This document shows positions 32,199 through 43,223 of a DNA stretch of 64,000 bases, in pieces. The DNA comes from Ophiura sarsii. Its lineage: Eukaryota > Echinodermata > Ophiuroidea > Amphilepidida > Ophiuridae. Position numbers and translations under genes: made by a program. The stretch lies in NCBI GenBank assembly GCA_035610835.1, contig CM069455.1, positions 2,627,805 to 2,691,804 on the forward strand. Direction: 5' to 3'. Numbering within the stretch: the first letter of the stretch is position 1; each line of letters starts with the position of its first letter. Below the pieces are notes generated by a model, which was not told the DNA's origin, searched no databases, and saw only the letters and a list, made by a program, of their open reading frames with translations.

Positions 32199-32262
32199 TA
32201 TAACCAACGTAACAATAAAGACTGACGTTTCAAGTGTATATACTACTCTTCATCAGGGACAA
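32199..32262 (-). mobile_element. Possible Penelope-like element 3' remnant
   Basis: On the minus strand the block reads CCTGATGAAGAGTAGTA, then CACTTGAAACGTCAGTC and TTTATTGTTACG. A CTGATGAAG...GAAACGTC stem-type sequence is characteristic of Penelope-like element ends and LTR-like regions. No reverse transcriptase or GIY-YIG frame is nearby, so only this short scrap is claimed. Confidence 0.35.
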
Positions 32263-32355
32263 AATATAAAAAACAAAAGTGTTAAGAACTATAAAGAAGA
32301 TAATGAACTAGACAAGTCCACCATTGTAATTATAGCACGATGCCAGTAATAGATG

Positions 32356-32411
32356 TTGACTACTAGACACCCAAGTTAACACTTTGACTACTAGACACCC
32401 AAGTTAACATT
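32356..32411 (+). repeat. 28-bp tandem duplication
   Basis: TTGACTACTAGACACCC plus AAGTTAACA occurs twice in a row. Confidence 0.8.
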
Positions 32412-32648
32412 TAAAATCCAGTAAGACAAATGCTCCCTTCCACTTATTTAAAAACAAATCGTAAATGAAAGTATCTCGGGCAAGCGCTATACCGTTTATT
32501 TTTATAGTTAGAGGGAAAGTTATTTATTTTTTGTTTGAATGGAAAATACAGCATTTCCATGGTATATTGGTATTAAACAGATGATTTAACTTTCTTCCCA
32601 TTCCAGAAAAATGTTTACAAAACATGCCTCTTTCTTTTAGACCGCCCC

Positions 32649-32712
32649 TATACTGCCCTCTATTATTTTATAATGAAATCATCGTATTCATCGATAGAGG
32701 GCAGTATTATCA
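32649..32712. repeat. Short inverted repeat, TACTGCCCTCTAT arms
   Basis: TACTGCCCTCTAT near 32650 and its inverse ATAGAGGGCAGTA near 32694 surround an AT-rich centre. Possibly a very small MITE. Confidence 0.6.
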
Positions 32713-32721
32713 AATTACTAC

Positions 32722-33790
32722 ACTGTAAAAATGGTGTCTTGGCAGAAGACACATTGTAAGACACGTCTCATGTAGCAGGTAGGGAGACGCGTAATTGTAG
32801 AGACATGTGTTGTATTAAGACACGTTTATATCCAAGACGTCTTTATACAAGATGCCACTTCTACGAAGTCACGTTTTTCTGCAAGACGCGTCTTGTGAAG
32901 CTAGTTTTGAGACACGTAATTAAGGAAACATGTCTTGGTTAAGTCATGTCTTTTCCCAAGACGCCTATAAAGTCATATTTTTAAGATGCGTCTTGTGAGG
33001 CGCATGTGAATGGCAAGACATATCTTGCATAAGACATGTCTTGCACTAAGACATGTCTTGCACTAAGACACCTCCATGACATATGTGCATTTAATTTGTG
33101 AACAATCACTTCCCTAAGGTAGTGCCGTCTTAAACATTTGGTGAGAAAAATATGCCTAATCGAATCTAACAAATATACATTCAATGGTGTTAACTATCTC
33201 TACAAACACATGTCTTGAACCAAGACGTGTCTTCATCAAGGCACATGTACAGTAGTGTCTGATGGCAACATATGTCTTAATACAATGAGTCACGACTTGG
33301 AATAAGATATTAAAAATGAGACACGACTTGCAATAAGACACTATGTAATGAGACGTGACTTGTGATAAAACACCATATTAAGACATGTAAAAAGCAAGAC
33401 GTGATGTTGCCCTATAAAGACCTAAATACCATGGAACATGGCTTGGCAATAAACAACAAGTTGTGTCTCAATTCAATACACATCGGTTTTTAGACATGTC
33501 TGAATAGTATTAGTAATCCTATATTTGACATGTTTTGCTTGTCTTAACCAAGACACTCTCTACAGGCACATATCTTGAACCAAGACGAGTCTTCATCAAG
33601 TCACATGTTCCGTGTCTTATGACACATAATACATGTCTTAATACAACGAGTCACGACTTGGAATAAGGTATTAAATATGAGACACGACTTGCAATAAGAC
33701 ACTATGTAATGAGACCGACTGAGACGTGACTTGTGATAAGACACCAGATTAAGACGCGTAAAAAGCAAGACGTGTAGGAGTGACGTTATC
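32722..33790. repeat. Kilobase of AAGACxxGTCTT palindromic repeats with a 245-bp duplication
   Basis: Begins CACTGTAAAAATGG. It then has dozens of variants of AAGACATGTCTT, GAGACACGACTTG and similar, mostly self-complementary 12-mers. A larger unit (33200-33420) is repeated at 33550-33790 (shared AACCAAGACGxGTCTTCATC, GAGTCACGACTTGGAATAAG, AAAAAGCAAGACGTG). No coding potential. Confidence 0.8.
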
Positions 33791-34159
33791 CTCAAAACCG
33801 GCCAAAAAAAAAATCGCATGATCAATATCAGAAATGTACCGACGGGGTTATTTCAGGGGGCCACCAGCCCCCCCCCCCCCTGAAAAAACCCACTAAATGT
33901 AAACATCTGATTTGTGATATTTGTTCACATTTCCGAATTAGCAAATCACTGCTGGTCTCTCTAAGTGCTTGCAAGTGTGAATACACAGAATAAAGGGATT
34001 AATCACTTCACTTTAGATGTTTATCATTAATATTTGCAAAACAATTCAAATCTGGCTCTTTCCGTATGGCTTTGACTTACTACATGGGAAAGCATTGCAA
34101 GAAAGCACATAACCTCAATTCTGTATTAACATTGTGGACGCTTTTATATAATGTACATG

Positions 34160-34839
34160 CCCGGGGGGGCCAGTCAAACATAATGGTGTACACATGCGTG
34201 ACCAAATTTTTTCCAGACACCCCCTAAACAAGTTTTACCCTGCAAGCAAAATTACCCCCTAAACAAGTTTTTAGCGCGCTTTCCTTGCACATTTTGACCC
34301 CTAAACAAGTTCTTGCCAGAATATGACCCCTAAACAAGTTTTGTCTATTTGCCTGCAATAGATATGCCCGTAGATATGAATAGACAAAAATGTATTCATG
34401 GGTATTGTTCTTTCTTGTATGTACATTTAAATGCTGTCAAGGAGGATCTTGCATGCGTTCTCAAATTGGAAATGAGACGCTCAAAAGAAATCGCAAAAAA
34501 GGGGATAACATTCTTCTGGGAACGGGGCAAAAAACAAGTTACCCTAAACACGTTCGACCTGTATTTTAAGCCACCCTTTTTCTTGAAAATCAGCGTTTTG
34601 ATACCCTTAACGCGTCACGCGCGTGACGCGTCCAACACTGAAAAAACAACCCTTTTTACGCGTTTTTTGGGTATTTTAAGCCACCCTTTTTCTCGAAAAT
34701 CAGCGTTTTTGATACCCTTAACGCGTCACGCGCGTGACGCGTCCAACACTGAAAAAACACCCCTTTTTACGCGTTTTTTTGGTCACGCATGTGTACACCA
34801 TTATGTTTGACTGGCCCCCCCCCCCCCCCCCCCCCCGGG
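34160..34839. mobile_element. hAT-type element, 680 bp, CCCGGGG ends, 8-bp TSD
   Basis: Ends CCCGGGGGGGCCAGTC and its inverse (with an expanded C run), TIRs of about 42 bp through GGTGTACACATGCGTGACC. TGTACATG is duplicated exactly on both sides (34152-34159, 34840-34847). Inside are four CCCCTAAACAAGTTTT units and a 108-bp tandem duplication (34568-34665, 34676-34773) containing ACGCGTCACGCGCGTGACG. Its frame at 34349-34810 is repeat-derived, not a transposase. Confidence 0.9.
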
Positions 34840-34952
34840 TGTACATGCAAGTCCAGTAGGCCTATGCCTTTGCTATCAACGTTCGTGCGTCCAGCTATAA
34901 ATTTTGAGTAGGCCATTCGTTTAGATTCGTCCACTCACAGAAAAGTCTTTAA

Positions 34953-35355
34953 AGGGACATTAAGTGGTGTTGAACATTTTAAATGTTTAAAAATTTACTT
35001 CAGAATTCAAGATGAACATTAAAAATTGCCATTATTGTTGTTTCTACTAACAAAAACACAGCAAAACTTGTTTAAAACAATATCATCGCTATTTATTGAA
35101 ACACGCCCTCTATGCAAATATGGTTCGCGTTATGTATCACGCGTACTGCAGGGGGATACTACCGGACGTAAAATGCTCGTCCCGCGGGACGAGCATTTTT
35201 TGAATCGACGTTTTCTTGTACAAAGAGAGCTGATTTTTCTTAATCCTTATAAGTGTAAAGTTCATACATGTATGTAATACAATTATAAAAATAAACTAAT
35301 CTCAGTTTTTATCATAATTGAGGGCGCTGCCTCCAACACATCTCTTAGTGTCCCT
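34953..35355. mobile_element. TTAA-flanked MITE family A, copy 1
   Basis: AGGGACATTAAG at the left and TGTCCCT at the right, with TTAA outside each end (34949-34952, 35356-35359). Copy 2 at 40203-40571 shares TTTACTTCAGAATTCAAG, TGAACATTAAAAAT and GCAAAACTTG blocks and a CCTCCAxCACATCTCTTA right end. Right after the outer TTAA another AAGGGACA follows, possibly the edge of a further copy. Confidence 0.85.
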
Positions 35356-35359
35356 TTAA

Positions 35360-35866
35360 AAGGGACAATCATCGCACAGATGATGTATAAAGCTAATTAA
35401 TAACCACTGGAGGCAACTTTAAATTTCCTTTTGGAAAAATTGACCATTAATTCAAATTCTAATCATAGTAAGATTATAGAATTCCCATGATCAAATATTA
35501 TACATTGTTATTTATATCAGGACAACGGGACAATACAACTTTGTATTGAATATAATTGTTCAACCACAGTACACAGATGCCACCAATATTCTAAAATATT
35601 GCCGTCCAATATTTTCCAGTCTCATGTAATTGTTCGTTAAGCATGCATTGAGACTATTTTTCGCCGATGTTTTTGGCGAATTTATTTACCTGTCATCGGC
35701 TCAATGAAGCAGGCTTACATACAAAGGGCACCACTACGAAAACAACAAAATGCAAAATGGCGAAAGTTGACGCCCGGGAGATTTTAATTTATAAATTACT
35801 AAAGATAATGGCATTTACCGAGCTTTTGCGAAATAAAGATTCCGCCAACACAATAAAATCAACAAG
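35360..35866. other. No recognisable gene
   Basis: Only short open frames without known domains. Confidence 0.4.
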
Positions 35867-36289
35867 AAACGCGGGGCTAAGCTTTAGAATACCCTACCAT
35901 TTTTGAAGCTCCACCTTTTTTTTAAATCATCTTCGACGGCGCGAAGCTCAACCTTTTAAAAAATAATGCAACATCGAAAAAGTCTTCCTTTTTCAATATC
36001 ACCTTCGCCAGCGCGAAATTAAGCACCGCTGTTGAACCATCATCATCGCCGGCGCGAAGCTCAATCTTTTTTCGTCCTACCATTTTCGAAGCTCCACTTT
36101 TTTTTAAAATCATCTTCGACGGCGCGAAGCTCAACCTTTTAAAAAAATAATGCAACATCGGCAAGGTCTTCCTTTTTCAATATCACCTTCGCCAGCGCGA
36201 AAGCACCGCTGATGAACCATCATCATCGCCGGCGCGGAGCTCAATCTTTTTTCGTCCTATTTTTGAAGCTCCACTTTAGATTATGGGTC

Positions 36290-37268
36290 GTTCTTTAAAA
36301 GTCCCGTCCAAATTGTTGAGGTGTTGGACTGCCCCTTAATATTGCATTTCCCCCAAAGGTGTTGGACTGCCCCCAAAATAGATTATAGGTGTTGGACTGC
36401 CCCTTAATATTGCATTGCCCCCAAAGGTGTTGGACTGCCCCCAAAATGGACTGCCCCCAAAATAGATTATGGGTCGTTCTTTAAAAGTCCCGTCCAAATT
36501 GTTGAGGTGTTGGACTGCCCCTTAATATTGCATTTCCCCCAAAGGTGTTGGACTGCCCCCAAAATAGATTATGGGTCGTTCTTTAAAAGTCCCGTTCAAA
36601 TTGTTGAGGTGTTGGACTGCCCCTTAATATTGCACTGCCCCTTAATATTGCATTACCCCCAAAGGTGTTGGACTGCCCCCAAAATAGATTATGGGTCGTT
36701 CTTTAAAAGTCCCGTCCAAATTGTTGAGGTGTTGGACTGCCCCTTAATATTGCACTGCCCCTTAATATTGCATTGCCCCCAAAGGTGTTGGACTGCCCCC
36801 AAATAGATTATGGGTCGTTCTTTAAAAGTCCCGTCCAAATTGTTGAGGTGTTGGACTGCCCCTTAATATTGCACTGCCCCTTAATATTGCATTGCCCCCA
36901 AAGGTGTTGGACTGCCCCCAAAATAGATTATGGGTCGTTCTTTAAAAGTCCAGTCCAAATTGTTGAGGTGTTGGACTGCCCCTTAATATTGCACTGCCCC
37001 TTAATATTGCATTGCCCCCAAAGGTGTTGGACTGCCCCCAAAATGGACTGCCCCCAAAATAGATTATGGGTCGTTCTTTAAAAGTCCCGTCCAAATTGTT
37101 GAGGTGTTGGACTGCCCCTTAATATTGCACTGCCCCTTAATATTGCATTGCCCCCAAAGGTGTTGGACTGCCCCCAAAATGGACTGCCCCAAAAATAGAT
37201 TATGGGTCGTTCTTTAAAAGTCCCGTCCAAATTGTTGATGTGTTGGACTGCCCCTTAATATTGCATTG
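36290..37268 (+). repeat. Central minisatellite of the foldback element, unit about 125 bp
   Basis: Eight to nine copies of a composite unit: GATTATGGGTCGTTCTTT, AAAGTCCCGTCCAAATTG, then GTTGGACTGCCCC and TTAATATTGCATTGCCCC subunits in varying number. Unit-length differences come from gain or loss of the TTAATATTGCACTGCCCC subunit. Confidence 0.9.
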
Positions 37269-38339
37269 TAACAATACGTCGACGACAAACCACAATCATA
37301 CATGGACACATTGATAAACCATAACATTTATAATTTTATCCACGTAAAGTTATTTACCATAACATTGTAAATTGATTCACTACAATTAATTGACCCATCA
37401 TGAACAAAGGTTGATACACTTTGTCCGAAATAATGAACGCATTGCCCTCTCCCATGCACTAGACAATGTAGATATGTTGATCCCAAGTTATTAAAAGCGT
37501 AGGTATGGTCAATATTGATTTAACTGGGAGGGTAAGAGAAGGGGAGACCTCTGCTATAGCGCTAACATTAAACATGTCCCAAATCTGATTTAAATTGCGA
37601 GCCCGGACGTTGCGTCAACAGTGTCCAAACTATGATGGTATGTAAAACAGTAGGTACTAATTCTTGCCCAAATACTTTATTCGAATAATATTTGTATGAC
37701 GAGGTGTCAAGGTTAATGAGCCAAAGGAACAGTAGAGAAAGTCACACAATACTCTAATACTCTAACATTGCAAACCCGCAAGTGTGATATGGACAAATAA
37801 AACCTTAACCGATGTCGCGGTTTTTCTAATAAAAATGGTAAGTTCACAATACTAAATCAAATCTAGGTACGGCACCCTCTGAAGCATTATTCCAAAACCG
37901 GGCTGTTTCTATCTCGAAACGGGAGACCTATTCTAAATTACAGTTTAAAATAAGGGTATTTATTACATGTTATGGCGAAATTAATATAGTGTGGATTTTG
38001 ACAGACACATCAGGTCCAAAAAAATTGACGCAATGATGATATTTTTAAAAATATTTTAACCAAGACATTTGTGGTCAAGTCATTTCCGGTAGCAACATGT
38101 AAGACCACAATTGCGTGTGACCAGGAAAACCCAACTCGTACGTTTTGAAAAGGCCCTAGCTCAAGAAAATGACGGTTACCCCCATATATGAGTTGTTGAG
38201 TTATTAGTCATGGCTTTCATCTTTAGGTTGAAACCAAATTTCAAGATACCAGTTTTTTATAACATCGAGAAAAATCCATTTTTAAATTGTGCATTCCACG
38301 TGTAAACCTATGGGATAAGTATTTGGTGGTGTGCACCCA

Positions 38340-39690
38340 CCATTAAGCTTCGCGCCGGCGAAGATGATATCTTCACCACGGTGCTTCGCCGATACACATT
38401 TTCCCAAACAAATTGAGCTTCGCGCCGACGAAGATGATGGCTTCAACATCGGTGCTTCGCCGATGCTGATTATTTTGAAAAAAAGATTGAGCTTCGCGCC
38501 GTCGATGATGATGGCATCATCAGCGGTGCTTTGCCGATGTTGATTGTTTAAAAAAAAGATTGAGCTTCGCGCCGTCGATGATGATGGCATCATCAGTGGT
38601 GCTTCGCCGATGTTGATTGTTTTGAAAAAAGGTTGAGCTTCGCGCCGTCGATGATGATGGCATCATCAGCGGTGCTTTGCCGATGTTGATTGTTTTAAAA
38701 AAAGATTGAGCTTCGCGCCGTCGATGATGATGGCATCATCAGCGGTGCTTTGCCGATGTTGATTGTTTTGAAAAAAGATTGAGCTTCGCGCCGTCGATGA
38801 TGATGGCATCATCAGCGGTGCTTCGCCGATGTTGATTGTTTTGAAAAAAGGTGGACCTTCGGGCCGTCGAAGAGGATGGCTTCATCAGCGGTGCTTCTCC
38901 GATGCTGATTGTTTTGAGAAAAAAAGATTGAGCTTCGCGCCGTCGATGATGATGGCATCATCAGCGGTGCTTTGCCGATGTTGATTGTTTTGAAAAAAGA
39001 TTGAGCTTCGCGCCGTCGATGATGATGGCTTCATCAGCGGTGCTTCGCCGATGTTGATTGTTTTGAAAAAAGGTGGACCTTCGCGCCGTCGAAGAGGATG
39101 GCTTCATCAGCGGTGCTTCTCCGATGCTGATTGTTTTGAAAAAAGAGATTGAGCTTCGCGCCGTCGATGATGATTGCATCTTCAGCGGTGCCTTGTCGAT
39201 GTTGATTGTTTTGAAAAAAGGTTGAGCTTCGCGCCGTCGAAGATGATGGCTTCATCATCGGTGCTTCGCCGATGTAGATGTTTTAGAAAAAAGGTTGAGC
39301 TTCGCGCCGTCGATGATGATGGTTTCACCGCCGGTTCTTCCTCGCGATGTAGATTTGTTTATGAAAAAGCTTGAGCTTCGCGCCGTCGAAGATGATGGCG
39401 TCAACACCCGGGCTTCGACGATGTTGATGTTTTTAGAAAAAAGGTTGAGCTTCGCGCCGTCGATGATGAAGGTTTCACCGCCGGTTCTTCCTCGCGATGT
39501 AGATTTGATTAGAAAAAAGTTTGAGCTTCGCGCCGTCGAAGATGATGGCGTCAACACCGGGGCTTCGACGATGTAGATGTTTATAGAAACAAGGTTGAGC
39601 TTCGCGCCGTCGAAGATGATGGCATCAACACCGGGGCTTCGACGGTGTAGATGTTTTTAGAAAAAAGGTTGAGCTTATCTTTTCTGCCTT
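38340..39690 (+). repeat. Right-arm minisatellite of the foldback element, unit about 73 bp, about 18 copies
   Basis: Unit contains GAGCTTCGCGCCGTCGATG, ATGATGGCATCATCAGCG, GTGCTTCGCCGATG and TTGATTGTTTTGAAAAAA. Two subtypes exist: a GATGATGATGGC type and a GACCTTCG...AAGAGGATGGC type that recurs as part of a multi-unit block. Frames reading SSSTARSS are artefacts. Confidence 0.92.
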
Positions 39691-39866
39691 GTACTTAGAA
39701 AAAAATCAGCGCGATATTTTCTCTAAGTATTTTCTCTAAATGTTGTACCTTAGCTCGTTTGTTGATGATCATTACGGGATACATCGCGATCCGCGGCGTC
39801 GAAGAAGATTGTTAAAAAGAGGCAGCTTCGAAATGGTAGGGTATTCTAAATGTACTCCAAACGCGG

Positions 39867-40198
39867 TCATCATTTTCTGAGCGTATCTCAAGAAAAGGGC
39901 CAAGCGGAATTTAAATAAAAGAATTGCTGGTAAGCTAACTTTGGCAGCAATAATTCTCGAACGATTCTACACTCGATCATGGACTATCAGTTCAGTTAAG
40001 TCCATGGCTCAGTTAAGGGCAGACGGTGCATTTTACTACTTCATTTGTATTGGTAAAAGACTGTTATAAATAATAATAACACTATTGAATGGCTTGTTTT
40101 CGGGTGATACAAGAATATTGCTCTCGCTATAAAAATATGTTCTTGTATTACTCTCAAAACCATTCAATATAATATAATCATGACAAATGTCCCTGTAA
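39867..40198. other. No recognisable gene
   Basis: Unique-looking sequence between the foldback element and the next MITE. Confidence 0.4.
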
Positions 40199-40202
40199 TT
40201 AA

Positions 40203-40571
40203 AGGGACACAATGTCATGTTGATTTTGTTAAATTTTAATAAATTTACTTCAGAATTCAAGATGAACATTAAAAATATCCATATTGTGGTTTCTACTAAA
40301 GAAAAACCCAGCAAAACTTGACTGATTAAAACAATGTTTTAAATGTGTTGGAATACCGCCCTTAACCATGTAAAATGTTGATCGGGCCCGATCAGCATTT
40401 TTGAATTCGACCTTTTGTACAAAGTACAAAGAGGGCTGATTTTTCTATATCCTTATAGGTGTAAGTTCATACATGTAATACAATTGTAAAAATATATAAA
40501 TCCCAGTTTTTATCATATATATTTTGTAACTAATTGAGGGCACTGCCTCCACCACATCTCTTAATGTCCCT
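40203..40571. mobile_element. TTAA-flanked MITE family A, copy 2
   Basis: 369 bp, AGGGACACAATG at the left, ATGTCCCT at the right, TTAA at 40199-40202 and 40572-40575. Same family as 34953-35355. The right-hand TTAA is shared with the next element. Confidence 0.85.
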
Positions 40572-40575
40572 TTAA

Positions 40576-40776
40576 CCCTTTCCACGTGGCAGGCAGCTGC
40601 AGACGACATTCCAAAATTGCACAATGTTTCAAAAATGTCAAATGTGTTGACTTTCAATAAACATGCCTAGTATTGCCTAGTATTGGTCCAGTAATCCTTG
40701 AGATAGACCCTGAAAGTTAAAGGTTTCTGAAAATTCTGTTTTGTATAGGGTAAAACTTATAGCCGCGTGGAAAGTG
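40576..40776 (+). mobile_element. TTAA-flanked MITE family B, copy 1 (piggyBac-like)
   Basis: 201 bp with ends CCCTTTCCACGTGGC and the inverse of CACTTTCCACGCGGC, TTAA on both sides (40572-40575, 40777-40780). CCC(T/A)-type ends with TTAA targets point to piggyBac. Interior marks: CAGCTGCAGACGACATTCC and AGATAGACCCTGA. Confidence 0.85.
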
Positions 40777-40780
40777 TTAA

Positions 40781-41638
40781 AACTGTATTATCACTGATTA
40801 AAGGGCCGGCTATATATACCATTTCAAATCCGAAAATATACCGGATCGGTCAGTGTCCGTGTGCCGGAGAAAAACAAACGTGTTTTTCACCCGTCTGCCC
40901 GTGTGGTAGATTGCGCTGGTGTTGGTGATAGATTGTATCCCTCACAAAGTTAATGTTGCGGCATTTCAGTAACAAAACGGTGAGATAAGAGATTTGGGGT
41001 AATATTTTCACTTTTTACCGTCTGCTCGATACATTTGGAATTTGCCCGTCAACGCCATGGTTGATAAAAAAAATTGTCTCGTTCCACGTTTTACTTCTCA
41101 TGTGTGCACGCGGGTATGTAAACATAGTAAATCACAAGGCGTACAACCAACTAGGACAAGGCTGTGAATGCGATCAAAGATTTTCTAGTACACTGTTGCG
41201 AAGAACCCACAACGCACCTACTCCACGTGACCTGTTTTTCCGAAGAATGGTCTATACATTAGAGCTTTAGTTACCTTTAACATGCATAGTGAGAGTGCAT
41301 CCCAGCTGCTTTTATAACAGTCACAGAACTAATCATTGACATTGTTAGAAAAGAATCTTAGGTTAGCTATAGTTACATCACAGTGGTACATTGTACAGAA
41401 AGAGATCGTACGTATAGGATAAGGTGCGCTTGAACACATTCAGCATCTGAAGACTGTGATGGCTGATGGTTACAAAACGAGATTATAAAACACCACACGC
41501 ACATATAGGGCCACATTATCATGATGTTCGCTTTCGGTAACTATATTTACCGCTTACACATATCAGTCGGTCGGGACATCGGATTAAATATTGTATTCAT
41601 GAACCAATTACGACCAAATTCGAGGTTTATGTTATGTA
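40781..41638. other. No recognisable gene
   Basis: Unique-looking sequence; only short frames without known domains. Confidence 0.4.
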
Positions 41639-41642
41639 TTAA

Positions 41643-42326
41643 CGCTTTCCACGCGGCTATTATTTTTACCATACACAAAACAGATTTTTCAGAAACCTTT
41701 CATAATTTTCAAAGTCTATCTCAAAGATTACTGACCAAACACTAGGCATGTTTGTACTTATTTCAATGCATTTCTCATGGTGATTCCAAATATGTGATGC
41801 GATCTGTGAAAACCCGCCACATGTCGGGATTTTTCATATTGGAGATATTTATATCATAAGAAAGCTGAATCTGTGCTGATTACAGAACTGTTTTGATCAT
41901 TTTTCTACGATCACTACAAAGAAAGTTACAAGTGAATGATGATTGTGATGTCATAAAAAGCTACAAAACAAGAAATCATGAAAACAGGCCATAAAAGATA
42001 CATAGTTCAATAGAATAACATTATAAGGCTAATTAGAAAAGTGACTTAAGTAAGTTTTTGAAGGTGAAATTTCATAAAAGGTGATGACACAAAGTATTAG
42101 AAATTAATTTTCTAAAAAAAATGTTAAAAATAAATTTTTAAAAAAAAAAATCTTTGTTTTTTTTCTTCTTATTTTACCCATAATCCCTATTTCACATTTT
42201 GCGACATCCGACGGGTTTTCACAGATCGCATCACATATGGTAATGAAATACAGTAATTTTGACATTTTTGAAACATTTTGTGAAATTTTGGAATGTCGTC
42301 TGCAGCTGCCTGCCGCGTGGAAAGTG
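41643..42326 (-). mobile_element. TTAA-flanked MITE family B, copy 2, with nested element
   Basis: Opposite orientation to copy 1. TTAA at 41639-41642 and 42327-42330. Ends CGCTTTCCACGCGGC and its inverse. The 684-bp length comes from the TA-flanked element inserted at 41793-42235; without it about 240 bp remain, like copy 3. Confidence 0.85.
41793..42235. mobile_element. TA-flanked MITE nested in family B copy 2
   Basis: 443 bp with TIR TGTGATGCGATCTGTGAA plus AACCCG, TA outside each end (41791-41792, 42236-42237). Family B copy 3 is continuous across this point (CCAAATATGG on the equivalent strand) and acts as the empty site, fixing the boundaries and a Tc1/mariner-type target. Confidence 0.9.
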
Positions 42327-42439
42327 TTAACAAAATATATAAAGGCAATCTTACCACTGCATGCTGCAAAAGATGTGATAAAAGAAATTAAAAAAACACG
42401 CATCCATATTGTGTTTTCCTCCATAATGTCGAACTACGA

Positions 42440-42707
42440 ACTTGGATGCGAGATCCGAAAGCGAGATGCGAGATGCGAGATGCGAGATCCGAAAGCGAGA
42501 TGCAAGATCCGAAGGCGAGATCCGAAGGCGAGATGCGATATCCGCGGGCGAGATATATACGAGATCCGAAGGCGAGATCCGAAGGCGAGATACGAGATCC
42601 GCGGGCGAGATACGAGATCCGAAGGCGAGATACGAAATCCAAAGGCGAGATCCGCGGGCGAGATCCGAGTTCCGAAGGCGAGATGCGAGATCCGAAGGCG
42701 AGATCAG
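42440..42707 (+). repeat. Minisatellite of GCGAGATCCGAAG units
   Basis: About 20 copies of 10-14 bp variants (GCGAGATCCGAAG, GCGAGATGCGAGATCC, GATCCGCGGGCGAGATA). All frames stay open (RDPKARCEI-type peptides), an artefact. It is closed by the 24-bp tail at 42708-42731. Confidence 0.88.
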
Positions 42708-42731
42708 AAATGATACCAATAAAGCTTCGTA
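42708..42731 (+). repeat. Shared 24-bp tail, copy 2
   Basis: Identical to 7928-7951. The following 400 bp (to 43143) show no gene. Confidence 0.8.
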
Positions 42732-43223
42732 GTCATGTCAGTACTAAACTGGGATAATTTGGTCAGCGTGGTCAGGGTGTGTCATCAGTACATCGGTAAA
42801 GTATGTATGAGACACTGAAACCATTTACCTGTTTATAAAATAAATAACTCTCTCGCAATACGCTTCTCTGCTTGTTTTTAAACGCAACTTCCCTGTGAAT
42901 CCTTTTGATTAGACATAGTGATACCGAGTTATTTCCGGCGGTGATCACAGAATAAAGACACAACTGAGAGGGCTCTGTACGTAAATAGAATCGAATATGA
43001 ACATATTTCCAAAAGTGCACTGCATAGGCCTGCCCCCAAAAAAAGTGGTGTGTAGAAATCACTGATTTTGGTATCAACGTTTACGTTATTTACCGAAACC
43101 GCTTAAACCTCGACATGTGCCCTCCGATTATGCAATGCATTTATACAGGGTGAGTCAAAAAGAAGTTTACCCGGATTGGTGGTGTTTAAAAAAAAATGAC
43201 ACTCGAGAGTTCAGTAAAGCATA

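Larger units (their letters stand above)
35875..39858. mobile_element. 3984-bp foldback transposon with minisatellite arms, 8-bp TSD
   Basis: AAACGCGG is duplicated at 35867-35874 and 39859-39866. The element starts GG...TTTAGAATACCCTACC and ends with the inverse. Inside each end lies the same repeat in opposite orientation: four GGCGCGAAGCTCAA-type units at 35925-36270 and about 18 units of about 73 bp at 38340-39690. A second, unrelated minisatellite fills 36290-37268, and 37270-38330 is unique. No frame resembles a transposase, so it depends on a helper. Long inverted arms made of tandem repeats with 8-9 bp target duplications are the architecture of Drosophila FB/Galileo and of the sea urchin TU elements. 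Confidence 0.85.

Noticed and set aside
31938..32233. Three overlapping minus-strand frames of 62-89 codons with hydrophobic segments
   Set aside because: AT-rich overlap of three frames without domain or conservation cues. The hydrophobicity comes from T-rich codons.
36290..37268. Regular repeats with spacer-like segments that could suggest a CRISPR array
   Set aside because: The supposed spacers are themselves repeated, no cas genes exist, and the DNA is from an animal genome. It is a composite minisatellite.
38282..39576. Open frames of 70-103 codons on both strands (SSSTARSS and LSFAPSMMM types)
   Set aside because: Products of the 73-bp minisatellite in the foldback element; all frames are open for the same reason.
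42351..42757. Frames of up to 122 codons with RDPKARCEI or SPSDLASR repeats
   Set aside because: Translations of the GCGAGATCCGAAG minisatellite.
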